64,000 nucleotides of DNA from Callorhinus ursinus (lineage: Eukaryota; Chordata; Mammalia; Carnivora; Otariidae). The stretch is from assembly GCF_003265705.1 (NCBI RefSeq), contig NW_020313157.1:1295787-1359786 (forward strand). The letters are read 5' to 3'. Positions 23,575 to 36,057 of this stretch are shown in pieces. The notes beneath the pieces are model-generated. The model had not been told where the DNA came from, made no database searches, and saw only the letters and a program-made list of their open reading frames with translations. Positions within the stretch are counted from its first letter, which is position 1. Every line of letters starts with the position of its first letter. The translations under genes were made by a program, and so were the position numbers.

Positions 23575-24190
23575 TTAAATACCTTTTTATATAGTTCTGC
23601 AAAGCATTGTTGACCACAAACATTTTTTCCATAAATCTCAGCAACATGGAGGTGAAATTTTAGGGAGAAATTATTTTCCTTTCCATACACTGAATCAGAG
23701 CATACACATCTCACCAAGCGCCACACAAAGCTAAGAGTTACATCAAGTCACAAAGTGGGATATAGTGGTCACTTTAGTGTCTTTCTAAATACCTTATAGA
23801 TGCTTGTTTGTAGACACAAAAGTTTGGAGTATGCAAAATGCACCAATATGTAACACCGCCTATTTTTCTTTAACAAAAAATAGAAGCTTAATTTTGTATA
23901 GAAAACAAGTGTGAGTCAAATTGGCTGTCTCATCATATTTTAAGTTCTACCAATAATTTCCATAGATGTTTTTAGCTCAGAACAATAGCTTGATAATTTT
24001 GGAGTTTTTCCACATATAAGCAAATATTCTTAATATTAGACATTTGCATAAGAAGTGGAGAAAAGTTTTAACATGTTACTTTATAAGATATGGTATATTT
24101 GTATATGTTTATGTGTGTGTGTGGATATATGTATACCCATATATATACTTTGAGCTTAGAATCTACAAAGATTGTTATTTCCTTCTTCCT
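23575..24190. other. AT-rich unassigned sequence with a TG/TA tract
   Basis: A short (TG)n and TATA-rich stretch at about 24103-24147. No gene seen. Confidence 0.45.
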
Positions 24191-24194
24191 ATTA

Positions 24195-24375
24195 AATGGT
24201 TAGTCATTGAGCCAATGTCATGAAAGCACAACTATATGCCAGGCATTGCACTGTGTTAGCAGTAGTATGAGAAATGTTGGATGAAACCCATGTGATTGTG
24301 AATGCTGCAGTATTTGGTATTGTAGTCATATGCCTATCACTGTGTCTGACACACAGTAGGCACTTAAAACACATC
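24195..24375. repeat. L2 end fragments, antisense then sense
   Basis: ACTATATGCCAGGCATTGCA (antisense tail) at about 24230 and GACACACAGTAGGCACTTAA (sense tail) at about 24347. Confidence 0.5.
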
Positions 24376-24379
24376 CACT

Positions 24380-24825
24380 GGCTAATTTAGTGAATACCAT
24401 ATTGGCATACACCAATTATAGTATAGGACTGTTAACATGTTTGTTTTCTACTGAAAAGAAACCAGCTTAATTTCAACTCTGAACAGATGGATGAGATAGA
24501 GCAAGCAACACCATGACTATTTTTGGTGACACTAGGCCATTTTAAATATGGATTAGTCACTTTGTTCCCTTAACCCTCCATTTCAACTAGAGAATGGTAA
24601 ATTTATTGAGTTCACTCTTCAAGACAGAATCTGTATGCAAGTGTGTTTTCTGTGGCTATGACTTAAAACAACTGAATGACTTACAACATCCTTGGATGGG
24701 GTGTTCAGATTACCATGGGCTTCACTGTTCCTTTATCATTTTATACCCAGCCCAATTCAAAATTTGCAGATAGCTGTAGGCATTTGAGTTTGCATCCCTT
24801 TGACCTAATTCCCCAAATTGTTCAT
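24380..24825. other. AT-rich unassigned sequence
   Basis: No recognisable repeat or gene. Confidence 0.4.
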
Positions 24826-24827
24826 TT

Positions 24828-25005
24828 TGATTCATTCATTCAACTATATCTTGCCATTTAACTCTGTGCACCCACCACCCTAGGTGTGGAGCAAATATTG
24901 CCATGATTAGGAAAGACATGATCCTTGCTCTCACAGAGCCTGAATTCTAGGGCAGAAATGTAGAGACAGAACAAAGAAATAAACAATATCATTTAAGGTA
25001 ATCAA
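24828..25005 (-). repeat. L2 LINE 3' fragment, antisense
   Basis: TTGATTCATTCATTCAACTA, ATGATCCTTGCTCTCACAGA and GCCTGAATTCTAGGGCAGAA match antisense L2. Confidence 0.75.
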
Positions 25006-25009
25006 GTCC

Positions 25010-25365
25010 CTCCAAGTCTGGTCTTCCTTTTATTAAAGCTTATTGGATAGGATGCATTGGAAGTATCTATCACCCAAGGCATATGTTCCTAGGGGAAACA
25101 TCTGTTACTCAGATGAGGCTATCTGGGGAGTCACCTTCCTTCTTTTAGGGCAGCCTCAGAGAATCGTCTAGTCCAGTGGGCAAATAAAAGGACTCTAATG
25201 CAAACTACCACTAGCACAATAGGCATCTGTTCAGAGTACATTCAGGGCCATGGATAAGTCAGATATCACTAACTAAGGATATGACTGTTATCTCCCAGAA
25301 CTCACAAAATGTAAGTTCACATTACTCATGACCATGGGATCATCATCATAGTTACAATATCAACT
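25010..25365. other. Unassigned sequence
   Basis: No recognisable repeat or gene. Confidence 0.4.
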
Positions 25366-25369
25366 ATGA

Positions 25370-25546
25370 GACTGCCATATTCTAAGTGTAATAAATATAT
25401 TATTGCTAATCCCTACAATACTCATGAAAGCAGGTACTAGCGTCCTCAACTTATTAAGGAGAAATGGAGGCATAGACATTAAGTAACTCATCCAAGGCAA
25501 CCAGGAAGAAGGAAGCTTGGATTCACAGTGAGGTCAGTCATTTCAA
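25370..25546 (-). repeat. MIR SINE, antisense
   Basis: AATACTCATGAAAGCAGGTA, GGAGAAATGGAGGCATAGAC and TTAAGTAACTCATCCAAGGC match antisense MIR. It ends beside the SINE at 25561. Confidence 0.75.
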
Positions 25547-25560
25547 AAGTTCTCACACAT

Positions 25561-25765
25561 GTGGAGTACCTGGGTGACTCAGTCAGTTGGGTGTCCAACT
25601 CTTGGTTTCAGTGCAGTCATGATCCCATGGGTTGTGGGATCAAGCCCCATGTTGGGCTGTGCTCAGCAGGGAATCTGCTTGGAAATTCTCTCCCTCTGCC
25701 CCTCTCCCTACTCATTCACATTCTCTCTTTCTCTCTCAAAAAGATAGATAAATCTTTAAAAAAAT
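25561..25765 (+). mobile_element. Carnivore tRNA-derived SINE, diverged subfamily
   Basis: GTACCTGGGTGACTCAGTCA head, GTTGGGTGTCCAACTCTTGG body, a CT-rich middle ending CTCTCTCAAAAAG and an AATCTTTAAAAAAAT tail. The 14-bp target-site duplication AAGTTCTCACACAT is at 25547-25560 and 25766-25779. The body differs from the 17088 copy, so it belongs to another subfamily. Confidence 0.95.
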
Positions 25766-25779
25766 AAGTTCTCACACAT

Positions 25780-28720
25780 CTCTGTCAAGACTTCTGAACT
25801 TTTCACAAGGTACTCACTGGGAATGTGTCATTAATGATAAATTTTAAAATATAAGAAGACTTGGCATTCAGAGCCCTTTGCATGAGAAGAAAATGGTGGG
25901 GGGCTAAAAATGGACCCCAGGACCAATGTCAGAGGAGCCCTCCTGCTGAGACTCAGGCTCTCTAGAATTATTCAGAGTGTTTCTTTGTAACATAATTCAG
26001 CATTTCCCATGGAAAGAAGACCATACCCGAGCATTTATTATCGGTGCCAAAACAGTGTATAATTAATATTTTGTGGCAATGCAGTCACCTGCCTTAATGT
26101 TTACTCTAACAATATTAGCTTTGTTTGAAATAAATAATGCTTCACCAACTGTGTGTTATCCCACTTTTAGACAAGAAGCTTCAATTTATTTAATTATGTG
26201 ACTGATGATTTATTGTTGCGTTCTTCCTTGGGTTACATGTTGTGTTAATGGGCCATCAATGTAAATAAGGTGCTTTTTGGTAGAATCCGACATCTTCAAT
26301 ACAACACAGCTTTCACAAAGAGAAGAGTAGAGTAATGGAATCTACCTAGAATCAAAGTCTTCCCTGATGTTGCTAACAGACCCTATCCTCCTTTCATGGC
26401 CATGGAGACCACAGAAGTACAAAGATTGATGTGCTAGGACGGGGGGGCAGGAGAAGCAGGGAGGAGATCCAAGCCCAACTGATGGTCATTTACATCCTTA
26501 AACAAAAACCTCTCACCAGGAGGAAGGGTAGAAACTATTATACATTTAAGGGAGTATGAAGCCAAGAACATAGACATATCTCTTACTGTGCATAGAATCA
26601 ACACTCAGCAACACCCAAGAGGTGTTTGGAGGACGAAAACCTTTATGCATATATAAGATGTGTGATTTCAGGGTGATTGGCTCCCATGGACTGAGAAATA
26701 TACTGTCATTGTGAATACTGTACTTATCTGTGCCACAATAAATGGTCTCTATCCCTTTTTATTCAGCTCACATGCCCTCCAAATTCACATTTACAGAAAT
26801 AGTCTTAAATTTTCCATTCTATGATCCTTTACAAACTTCTAATAAAATGCCATTTTCATGGTGGCTTATGCAGAATTTACTTCCTATTTTGCTTAATATA
26901 TTTAGTATCTGGGATTCTAAATTTGCAAAATAACATAAAGTCCCCCACCCCAGTATCACTGTGACAGAGCCTACAGTATTTTTAGGCATTATTTTTAATT
27001 TTCCTTTTTCTTAAATCCCTACAGTTAAGTACTGAAATGAAACTACAATGGTAAAATCAAAATTTCTGAGGCTTCCTTGCTTTCCTCAGTGTGAGCCTAC
27101 CCAATTTTGTATGTTTCTTTTAAACCTTTGTTTCTGTAAATTCCCCCTATGCCCTGGGGTTTTATGTGTCAGGCAAGGGAATAACAAACATACTAGCCAT
27201 TTGGAAGTGTATTTGTCTTCACCCCAGCTCAAAAATTGCAGTTAATAAGTCTTTAATAAGAAGAACAATGTGTTCTCTATACACCCCTATATAATGTGAA
27301 TGGAGTCTCAATACCTCTAAAATACCCCAGCACGTATAGCACTTAACTGAATACCAATGACTGATCAAGAAAAATAATTTCCATTCCCAGCAGAGCCTCT
27401 GAGGTCAGGGGCATTCTGCTCGATGACTGAATAGTTGTTCAGTCTACAAGGTAGCATGAAAGAAACCAAGGACTTCTCTGCCTTTTGGAATCATGCCCAA
27501 CTTGTCCTGACTCAAGGAAAACACTAACACCATATTAAAAGCTATAAAATGTTGTTGTGGTTTCTTCCTCCAACATACAGGTTGGAAAATGGCATTAAGT
27601 GAATGGAAACATTTGCCCTAACTCTGTAACATGCCCACTTGCAATTCCTGAAACCAGCATCTTCAATACCGGTTCTGAATGTCATGTTTCATCTGGGCAG
27701 GATAGTATATGCTAGGGCCTCATTAGCACAGTGACTCTTCCAAATACTGGCAGCTTACCAGCAAGCATCATTGGTGTTTGCTTTAGGTATAGGTATGAAC
27801 TGATTGAAAATTGATTTCTGAACTACTCCTAGGCAGTCCTGATGGCTTAGGCAAAGAGATTGAGCGAACTAGTTAATTTCAGTGCCATTAGTGAAGCCAA
27901 AGAATGAAAAGGGATAAAATTGCAAGAGAAATTATATTTTCTAGCTGCTAAGTAGATAATTTTAATAATGGGGTAAAATGATTACCATCCACCATTTGAG
28001 CACCAATGGCCTAGATGTTGTGCAAGTCTAATTAAGAGCCAATGCTCTTTATGGAATAACATTAAAAACAAGCACAGGAGAAGCTGTTTCCCTCCATCCA
28101 TTCTAATACTCCACTAGGATCAAAAAGAATTTCTTATCTACATCGTAGCCATGCACTTGAAAAACCTTCCCTTTCTCTTTCCCTCCAAATAAGAACAGCT
28201 TCAGGGACAAAGTTGGTTTTGCACTAGACAAGACAGGAGTAGGCAATAAATTAAAAATGCCATTGAATATAATTTGGCCATATCTCTGCCACTCACTGTC
28301 AAACCACAGAGGACTTACCAGAGATGTGCAACTACTAATTAGAGGATTGTAAAGAAAGAAAGGAAAAGTATGAACCTGTATATATGTATTCATTGTGGAT
28401 CCCTCTACAATGTGTCACTGTGAATCTGTCACTCCTAGACTAATGACACACAGAGAGATATGGATGAACTAGTGCAATAGCTATGGAGTTAGTCATCCTT
28501 CCTGGTATTAAAATCACCCACCTTTTAAGGGTATGTTCATTTTTTTCCTGTTTTTGATGCTGCATGATACCTGTATATACTATTTGAAGTTCAGCCAGTG
28601 TAACCAAACCAAGAAAATGGACCTCTGGTTATTCATGTTTCCATTACAATTGCAGAATCTGCTTGAGGAGAAATGGGATAAACTAGAATAAACAAAAATT
28701 TTCATCTATTCTCTGCAATA
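25780..28720. other. Long stretch without recognised repeats; candidate conserved non-coding blocks
   Basis: Almost 3 kb with no clear repeat and no gene. The blocks at 25980-26300 and 27700-28080 are rich in TAATTA/TTAAT-type cores and look like possible conserved elements. Frames reach 96 codons at most (28103-28393) with no domain seen. Confidence 0.4.
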
Positions 28721-28724
28721 TAAA

Positions 28725-28985
28725 ATAATAGTTAGGAGTTTTGATTTCAGTGTCAGCTAGATGTTGGATCAAATCCTGGCTTAGTCACTTTGCATCAGTG
28801 TAACAATGTACACAAACCACTTAATTTCTTAAACTGTTGATTCTTTCAACTGAGGCTACTAGTGCCTACCTAACAAGTAGGATGTAAGAGTGGAATGAAT
28901 GAGACAATGCATGCAAAATGCTTAATGAAGTATCTGGCACAGAGAAAATGTTCAATAAATAAGTAGGCCTTGTTATTAGGCAAAG
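28725..28985 (+). repeat. MIR SINE
   Basis: TTGGATCAAATCCTGGCTTA, CCACTTAATTTCTTAAACTG, TGCATGCAAAATGCTTAATG and CTGGCACAGAGAAAATGTTC match MIR end to end. Confidence 0.85.
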
Positions 28986-28989
28986 CTTG

Positions 28990-29960
28990 CTCTCCATGGT
29001 TCTGAAAGTCTTCGAGGTTGACAGGAATTGGATAGATTGCTTAAATATTACTTAAGAGAAAAGGGGATAGTCAAAGGAATGGAGAAGGCCCTGAAGTCAT
29101 ACCCAGATGTCAAATTCACTGTTCAAAAAAGGAGACAAAAATCACCTTGTTAAAATTCCCCCCTAGATGTTTCACTTCTAGATTACACCATGTCCATCTG
29201 TCTCCAGGATTGGGCATGCTGGTCTATGCACAATCTGGGACTGTTCCCAAGAACTAGTCAATACTTGTGAATTTAGATGAAGATAGCTTCTCCCAAAATT
29301 AAAACTTAGAGGTGATACCTTTAAATCAGAACTTTTACTTCACGGCATATGGAGATAATATTCTTTCTCTACTCAGAGGCAGTTAATAACTTACCATACA
29401 TAGAAAACAGGTCCTTGTTTTGCCTGATAATAAATGCTTACCCTATTTCTGTCCCTATATGCCCATTATGGTCTAATGTCCTTCCACTTTACATTCAAGT
29501 CAGGTAGGCAAGGCAGCTTAGGTCAAACTGCCTGCATTTCAATCCAGGCCACTTCACAGAGGAGCAGTGCTATGTGGGCAGGTTTGGTTTATTTGTTTGT
29601 TTGTTTTTGTTTTAAATCATTCTAACCTTCATGATCCTCAGGTGCTTTCTATGAGGATTCATAAGAAATGCATATAAAGCATCAATATTATTACAGGACT
29701 CATTGAACACTCAAGGAATTTGACTGCTACGGTTATGAATATTGTTATTACTATTACCACCAGCACTGCTATTCCTTACTCAGCACTGCCATATAAAACA
29801 AAGTCCCCACTCCGTGCTGAGCTCCTTTACTCTGAGTACTTCCCTCCCTCCTATAATTCAAGAACAAAACCCTGCAAGGCCCACACCTTCAGTGAAACTG
29901 TTTCTCTCCTGACATATTCATGGTGATTTTCTCATGTACCTATTTGCCAACATGACCTAT
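28990..29960. other. Unassigned sequence, no gene seen
   Basis: Includes a short TTTG-rich run at 29588-29612. No clear repeat; 29800-29930 may be a weak sense L2 fragment. Confidence 0.4.
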
Positions 29961-29964
29961 TATT

Positions 29965-30215
29965 TTAAAGTAGGGGCTCCAGAGTCATTTTGTAATCTCC
30001 TAGCTCTCCCACTCCCATGCTGAGTGACACTGACCAGTCAGTGTATATAACATCTCCGAAATTTCCTTTCCTCATCTGTAAAATGGGATCATAACAGTGC
30101 CTATCTCATAAGGTTATGGCAACAATTCAAGCAGATATTTGTAAATTGCCTGTCCCAGCATCTGGCACAGAGTAAGCATCTCTGAATGTTCGCTGCTCAA
30201 TATAACTCATGTCTT
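29965..30215 (+). repeat. MIR SINE
   Basis: TCCTTTCCTCATCTGTAAAA, CTATCTCATAAGGTTATGGC and CATCTGGCACAGAGTAAGCA match MIR. Confidence 0.87.
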
Positions 30216-30219
30216 ATTA

Positions 30220-33200
30220 CATCCCCCACCAGATGTTCAATAGATGTTAGCTCTTTTGACTTTTCCTGTGTCAGTGGGCTGTCAACATGCAGATCTAATT
30301 ATAGACGTTAGATTGACTATTCTACTAGATACAATTTATATATAGATATACATATAGACTCAAAGTAAAAAGAAATAGCCACCTACTTTACATATGAAGG
30401 TGTAGGCACACTGGCTTGTTCTTCGGATTTCCTGTTCATAAGCAACTACACATTCAATGCAGTCAAAACCTTCCAGATGTGCCTGGTTTGGGTACTGACT
30501 GAAATGGACACATAGACTACTACATTTCCAACCCTTAATTTTCTCCTGCAATGAATTTTGATTATATAATTTCCCTATCTTAATTACTTCTGGTAATACC
30601 CCTGCTCATGGGGCTAAACAATGTCACAGCCACCTTCCTGTTTATATCACCTAAGTGCCTCTGCACTTGTGCCCTCCTTTAGATGCTGCTTGGATGAGCT
30701 ATGCAAATCCCACACCTTTAATCTCTCCTCATAAATCAAACCTTCCCTTCCCTTAATCTGTTTCACTCTCTGTTGCCAACCTTTCCCCAATCTGTCTCCA
30801 TCTTTCTCCTACTGAAGGTACCAGAAATAAATGCTACAGACTAGAGGTGGGTGAGCTGATGGATACGAAAGAATGAAAAAAGGAAGAGACTGGAAAATGG
30901 AAGGAGAGCAGGCAGAGAAGCAGCCCCAGAATTTGTGCAGAAGAATGATGGAGGTAGGCTCTGTATCTGGGAGACTGCAGCTTATCTCGCTCAGGCCATG
31001 GAATAAGAGAGAGCCTCTGGGATAACCCACAGAAACCTGTGCAGAATGTTGGTGTATGCTCTCCTATCACTCTGGTTAGTATTTGTTCTTGTGGTTTTTC
31101 CTACCAGCTTCATGTCAGGATTCCCTTTATTTCCCTCCCCCTAACCCCAGCCCCCAAAAGGAATTAGCCTGTCTTTTCCAAGTTTAATTTCATTTTAATC
31201 TTTTCTGCTCATATTTCCAACCTGTTTACGGTAGGCTTGTCATCAGTCCACACTCCTGTTTGCAACACCTTCCAATTTAATATTGTCTGCAAATTTCATT
31301 AGCATGCAATTTACTTTCTTTTCCAGATCATTAAAAAAAAAAAAAGGCCTCACCTAGCCCAAGCTGTTATGAATCTCTCCTCCATTCTCCCCAAATCTGG
31401 CCAAGTGGGAATATTATCATTTACCATTATCTTTTGTTTATAATCTTTCAGCCAGATTTTGTCTAAGCCGATTAGAACTAATCTTGATGGCAAAAGAAAA
31501 TTCAAATAAATAAAATCGAACCCCGACATCCAAAGCCTCACTCAAGAGCAAAGATATAGCATAGTCAATGGTCAATATTTTGTTTATGTATCACTTCTCC
31601 ATAGTAATCTTCCACACACTTTCAGTGCTCTTTCCTAAAGGCCAGTACAGAATTAGATCTGTCTTTAATGAGAATTTCACAAGTACATCAAAAGGATTAA
31701 ATCCATCAGTCCCAATTGTTTCAAGTTTCCATGGAATCTTCACCTCCTGTGGTATTTTCAAACTCCAAGGGGGCAGGACACTTTTCTGCAGAGGAAGCTC
31801 TTTACAAAATATCAGAGACTTATTTCTTTAACTTGTGATGCTCAGGAACCCACGGTCTCCCCCCTGAAGTAGGAAGTTTTTGCCACCAGCCTTGGTACTT
31901 GGCATGTGCTAGTTAACGAAGTTCTATTTATGGCTTTAATGAGGATAAAACAGCCATTTCTTAGCTAGGTGCCAGATACAGAGATTGATAACAAGACTAA
32001 TCCTAATATAATTCCCTTAATAATGGCTAAAAACCACTCAAGTACCTTAATACATCAAGATGTAAATGTTTTATAATACCCATAAACAGTCTCAGAACCT
32101 AATAGAGTTAATTCCACTAAGATTGAAACAAGTGAGAGGTGGTACAAAAATCAATTTGGCTTCACCGCCAATGATTTATCATCACCACCCCCAGGATCAA
32201 TTAATTTTTCACTAAGAAAATGTCTAATGAAATTTTAGAACAAAAAAATGGCAAATAAAACACCAACCTTGATTCAGACTCACATAATGGGTTAGACATA
32301 TTTCAAGCTTCATGATGATAAAAGAAATGTCTAAATGAAAATCACCAATAATTTAAGATTTAATATCAAGAATAACATCTTGAGCTTCTGATATAAACCA
32401 AAATAACAGCCACCTGCTTGGTCCCAAGTTTATACAAATTCTCTACATTTTAAATTACAGATAAAGGTTTATGAGGGAGTGGGGAAACACGGTGTCACTT
32501 TTTTACATCCTAAAAATAAAAGAAAATCTTTGTAAAGACACAAGATAGTAAGAAATAGCTCAAAAAGGAATTCATGAATAATGATGAAATTGTCACCTTT
32601 TCGCTTTTTGGCCCCATTTAGACTCACTAACCCTGAAAGTAAAGTGCAATTTATTAAGGTAAGAAGCAATGCATAGATTTATGCTCTATGCAATCAACCT
32701 CAACTCTGCTTGGGTTGTGCCTCCACTTTTTGCTGAGCTTCACAATTTCCCTTGTTTGGAGGGGGAAAAAAAGAGCATGGACGAACTTCTCAGGGAAAGG
32801 AATCATTCTTAAAAGGAAGAATTTTAAGGTGAACATTTACTCCCCAGCACTGGGGCAAGAAATTGCCTGAGACGAATCATCCCTGAAAAGGGGACTGAGC
32901 CAAAAGGGGTGATGTGGTCACAAAGTACATGACTGCAAATTTACCGTCCCTCTTTATGGCTTTCCATAAGGTCCCTTCAAGCAAAATGGTAAAGAGACGC
33001 CCCATTTATACAGCATAAAAATTAAGTGACTAATGGGCTATATCCAATGAACTCCTACCCACTTACAAACTATGAGAACTTCAAATTTTAATTCGTTCAG
33101 CTCAAGGAGGCAGCAGAACATCATCACCTACCCAATGATTACTTGAAATTAAATTTCTGGCCAAGTAAAAGTGAGCCGTGAAAGACAGTCCATGAGGGTA

Positions 33201-33605
33201 ACCGTATGTCTTCAAAGGCTTAACAGCACTATTGCTCCATCCACAAAAATCAAAAGTTTCTAAAGTCACCTCAGTCAGGGTCTTTTATATTTCTATAACA
33301 GGTCTTAAACTGCCAACCCTCTGCTCTATACTCAACATTAAAAATATGGGATCCAAAAAGTTTTATACAGCACACATAACCCAAAGAGTCAGTATATTTT
33401 CCCAGAATTACATGATAACTGATTTATGATGATACAATTTATGAATCATTACAAAACATGTATTATTTTTTTAGTCATCAACAGTTAAGTTACATGAATT
33501 AGAGTTCTCCTGAGAAGGGACTGTTTTTGTTTTACAAAGTGACAATTGTCCCAGAAGGCAAGAGTTTGTTTCCTAATCCTTCTGGAAAAATAAGTTTATT
33601 TAAAT
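30220..33605. other. AT-rich unique sequence; candidate conserved block at 31880-32260
   Basis: No strong repeat. A possible L2-type sense fragment at 30600-30745 and an A-run at 31330-31345. Overlapping minus-strand frames at 30809-31070 carry no domain. I see no gene. Confidence 0.4.
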
Positions 33606-33609
33606 TAAA

Positions 33610-33845
33610 CTCACTCAACAAATTTTTCAACAAATGGTTATTGAATACCTGCCATGTGTCAAGCACTGCTCTAAGAACTGAATATAAAGCATGAAACATA
33701 ATGAGTGCGGTCCTTATCTTCATAGAGTTTCCATTCCAGTAAGGAGCAGAGATAACAAGAAAATAAAAGAAATAATTACAGACTGCAATAAGTGCTAGGC
33801 AGGAGATGGACAGAATGCTCAGATAGAGAGTAACAGGACAGAACA
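33610..33845 (-). repeat. L2 LINE 3' fragment, antisense
   Basis: CAACAAATGGTTATTGAATA, CATGTGTCAAGCACTGCTCT, TAGAGTTTCCATTCCAGTAA and GCAATAAGTGCTAGGCAGGA match antisense L2. Confidence 0.8.
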
Positions 33846-33849
33846 GGGC

Positions 33850-34630
33850 TACTTGGGAAATAATGTGACATATCTACATAACCTATTAATGCATGGGATA
33901 AAATTAAATCCAACATTAGAAAAGGACATACAATCATCCAACACATATTTATTGCCTAATTAGCATGTCTCTAAAACAGATAAAGTATGAAAGCCTATTG
34001 TGTAATATTCCATACATTTGATGTGTTTATCTAAAAAGATTCTGAGCATGGTTCTGAGGACTGTAACATAATCACAGTTTCCCTTTTCCTTTGAGTTACC
34101 TCCACTTATCTTTTTCTTCACTGCATGTGAAGAATTATTCATTTAATGAGAGGTGATGTTTTAGAGAAAAAATAATTTTTAAATCCATTCATTTCCATCC
34201 CCTCCAACAATAAAAAACTTAACCACATGCAAAATTAAAATATACTATAAAATTATAATAATAAAAAGTGTGTAGCACCAACATCAACACATGAATTAAT
34301 GGAAAAGAATATATAGAAACCAATTCTAGCACATGTGATAATTCAGGATACAATACAATTGTCACCACTAACTAGTTGTGGGTGGAGATGGGGGGAGAAT
34401 AAGAATTTAGTGAATGATGCTGAGAAAAATGTTTAAAATATTTAGTGGAATTATTATATTATTCCTTCTATATTTCACAATCTTAACTACCCTCACTATA
34501 TTAATTGACAGCAAAAATAAGTGCTTGCTTCTATTTCTTGATAATATTTTCTATGCCAATTGTCTCCTTAATGAAAAGCACATTTTTATTTATATGCCCC
34601 TTACATTATTATAGTAAATAATATAGTACC
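33850..34630. other. AT-rich unassigned sequence
   Basis: No gene or assigned repeat. The 34414-34614 frame (66 codons) is hydrophobic by AT composition. Confidence 0.4.
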
Positions 34631-34634
34631 ATCC

Positions 34635-34925
34635 TGAGTGCACAATGGGAAAAAATATGGACTTTAGAACTATATATACCAGATTTGAGTCCCCCATGTG
34701 CTATATCAAGCATATCTGAACACATCACTTAACCTTTTTGCAGTCTTAACACCCTCATACACAAAAGGAAAGTAAAGGTGTTACTAATTCCTATTCTACA
34801 GGGTAGTTTTGAGACTCCAATGAGTTAAGATGTGTGACAAAATTCTGTGAGAAGTAAAGCACTGCATAAATATCAGTAGTCATTATTACAGTTAAGTGTT
34901 CAATAAATGTTTGCTGATTGAAAGA
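34635..34925 (+). repeat. MIR SINE
   Basis: ATATGGACTTTAGAACTATA, CATCACTTAACCTTTTTGCA, GGGTAGTTTTGAGACTCCAA and TGTTCAATAAATGTTTGCTG match MIR. Confidence 0.8.
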
Positions 34926-34929
34926 TATT

Positions 34930-35185
34930 AATTTTACAACCCCTGAAGCTTGACTAAAATAATCCCATGGATGTAGGTGTGTGAACACACTTAGACTGTG
35001 TTACATTGGGATAAGAGTGCTAAGGCAGCATGGCCCTCACTGCAATGGACATGAATGGGGCACTCTGTAGGGGCAAGGCTGCATACTCCATTTTGCCCTC
35101 TAAACCAGAGGGAGAGAACACCGCTCAGCTAAGAGTTTCACAACATGGGTTCTCTTGAGTGTTTCATTCTGTCTGGTATGCACTC
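34930..35185. other. Unassigned sequence
   Basis: No recognised repeat or gene. Confidence 0.4.
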
Positions 35186-35189
35186 CTGC

Positions 35190-35340
35190 TCTACATAGCT
35201 GGTGCTTCTCATCATTTGTAAATTAATTTAAATGCCACCTCCTCAAATAGGCATTCTCTGAACAACCTATCTACCTAAGTCCAGTTGCCCCCCATCCGTT
35301 CATTCCCTTCATAGCACTTATTATTTTTAACTTGATAAAT
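35190..35340 (+). repeat. L2 LINE fragment
   Basis: TTAAATGCCACCTCCTCAAA, TAGGCATTCTCTGAACAACC and CCTTCATAGCACTTATTATT match the L2 3' region. It stops where the old L1 starts. Confidence 0.75.
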
Positions 35341-35870
35341 ATTCTTTTTCAGTTAACCTTTTTATTTTAAGATAGTTGTAGATTCACATGCAGTTATAAG
35401 AAATAAACAGAGAGATCCATGTGCCCTTTACTAGGTTTCCCTCTATGGGGAGGTTGCAATAGTGAGACAGTATATAAAATCAATACAGTCAAGATCAGCA
35501 CCCTTCCACCCTACATGAGGATTCCTCAGGCTGTTCTTTTCACAACTATACCCACTTCCCTCCTGCTCCCACCCCCTCCTTAATCCCTAGCAATGAACAT
35601 TCCATTTTCCATTTCTACAATTTTGAAATCTCGAGAAATCTATATAAATTTTATCATACCATATGCAACCTTTTGGGATTGAATTTTTACATTCAGCACA
35701 ATTCTCTGGAGATTCACCCAGGTTGATGCATGTATCAACAGTACCTTCTTTCTTTATGGCTGAGGAGGATTCCATGGTATGGATATACTACTGCTGTGTA
35801 ACCATTCACCCACTGAAATATATCTGGGTTGTTTCTGTTTTGAATAAAGCTGCTATAAAATCTGTGTATA

Positions 35871-36057
35871 GGGGCACCTGGGTGGCTCAGTTGGTTAAGC
35901 AACTGCCTTCGGCTCAGGTCATGATCCTGGAGTCCCAGGATCGAGTCCCACATCAGGCTCCTTGCTCGGCAGGGAGTCTGCTTCTCCTCTGACCCTCCCC
36001 GCTCTCATGCTCTCTCTCTCTCAAATAAATAAATAAAATCTTTAAAATATTAAAAAA
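35871..36057 (+). mobile_element. Carnivore tRNA-derived SINE (SINEC type), nested in old L1
   Basis: GGGGCACCTGGGTGGCTCAG head, GGATCGAGTCCC B-box-like segment, CT-rich middle and AATAAATAAATAAAATC tail. The target-site duplication ATAAAATCTGTGTA is at 35855-35868 and 36058-36071. It splits the 3' UTR of the ancient L1, so it is younger. Close to the 17088 copy. Confidence 0.97.

Noticed and set aside
35871..35960. tRNA gene
   Set aside because: The tRNA-like A and B boxes belong to the head of a SINE; there is no full cloverleaf and the element has a target-site duplication.
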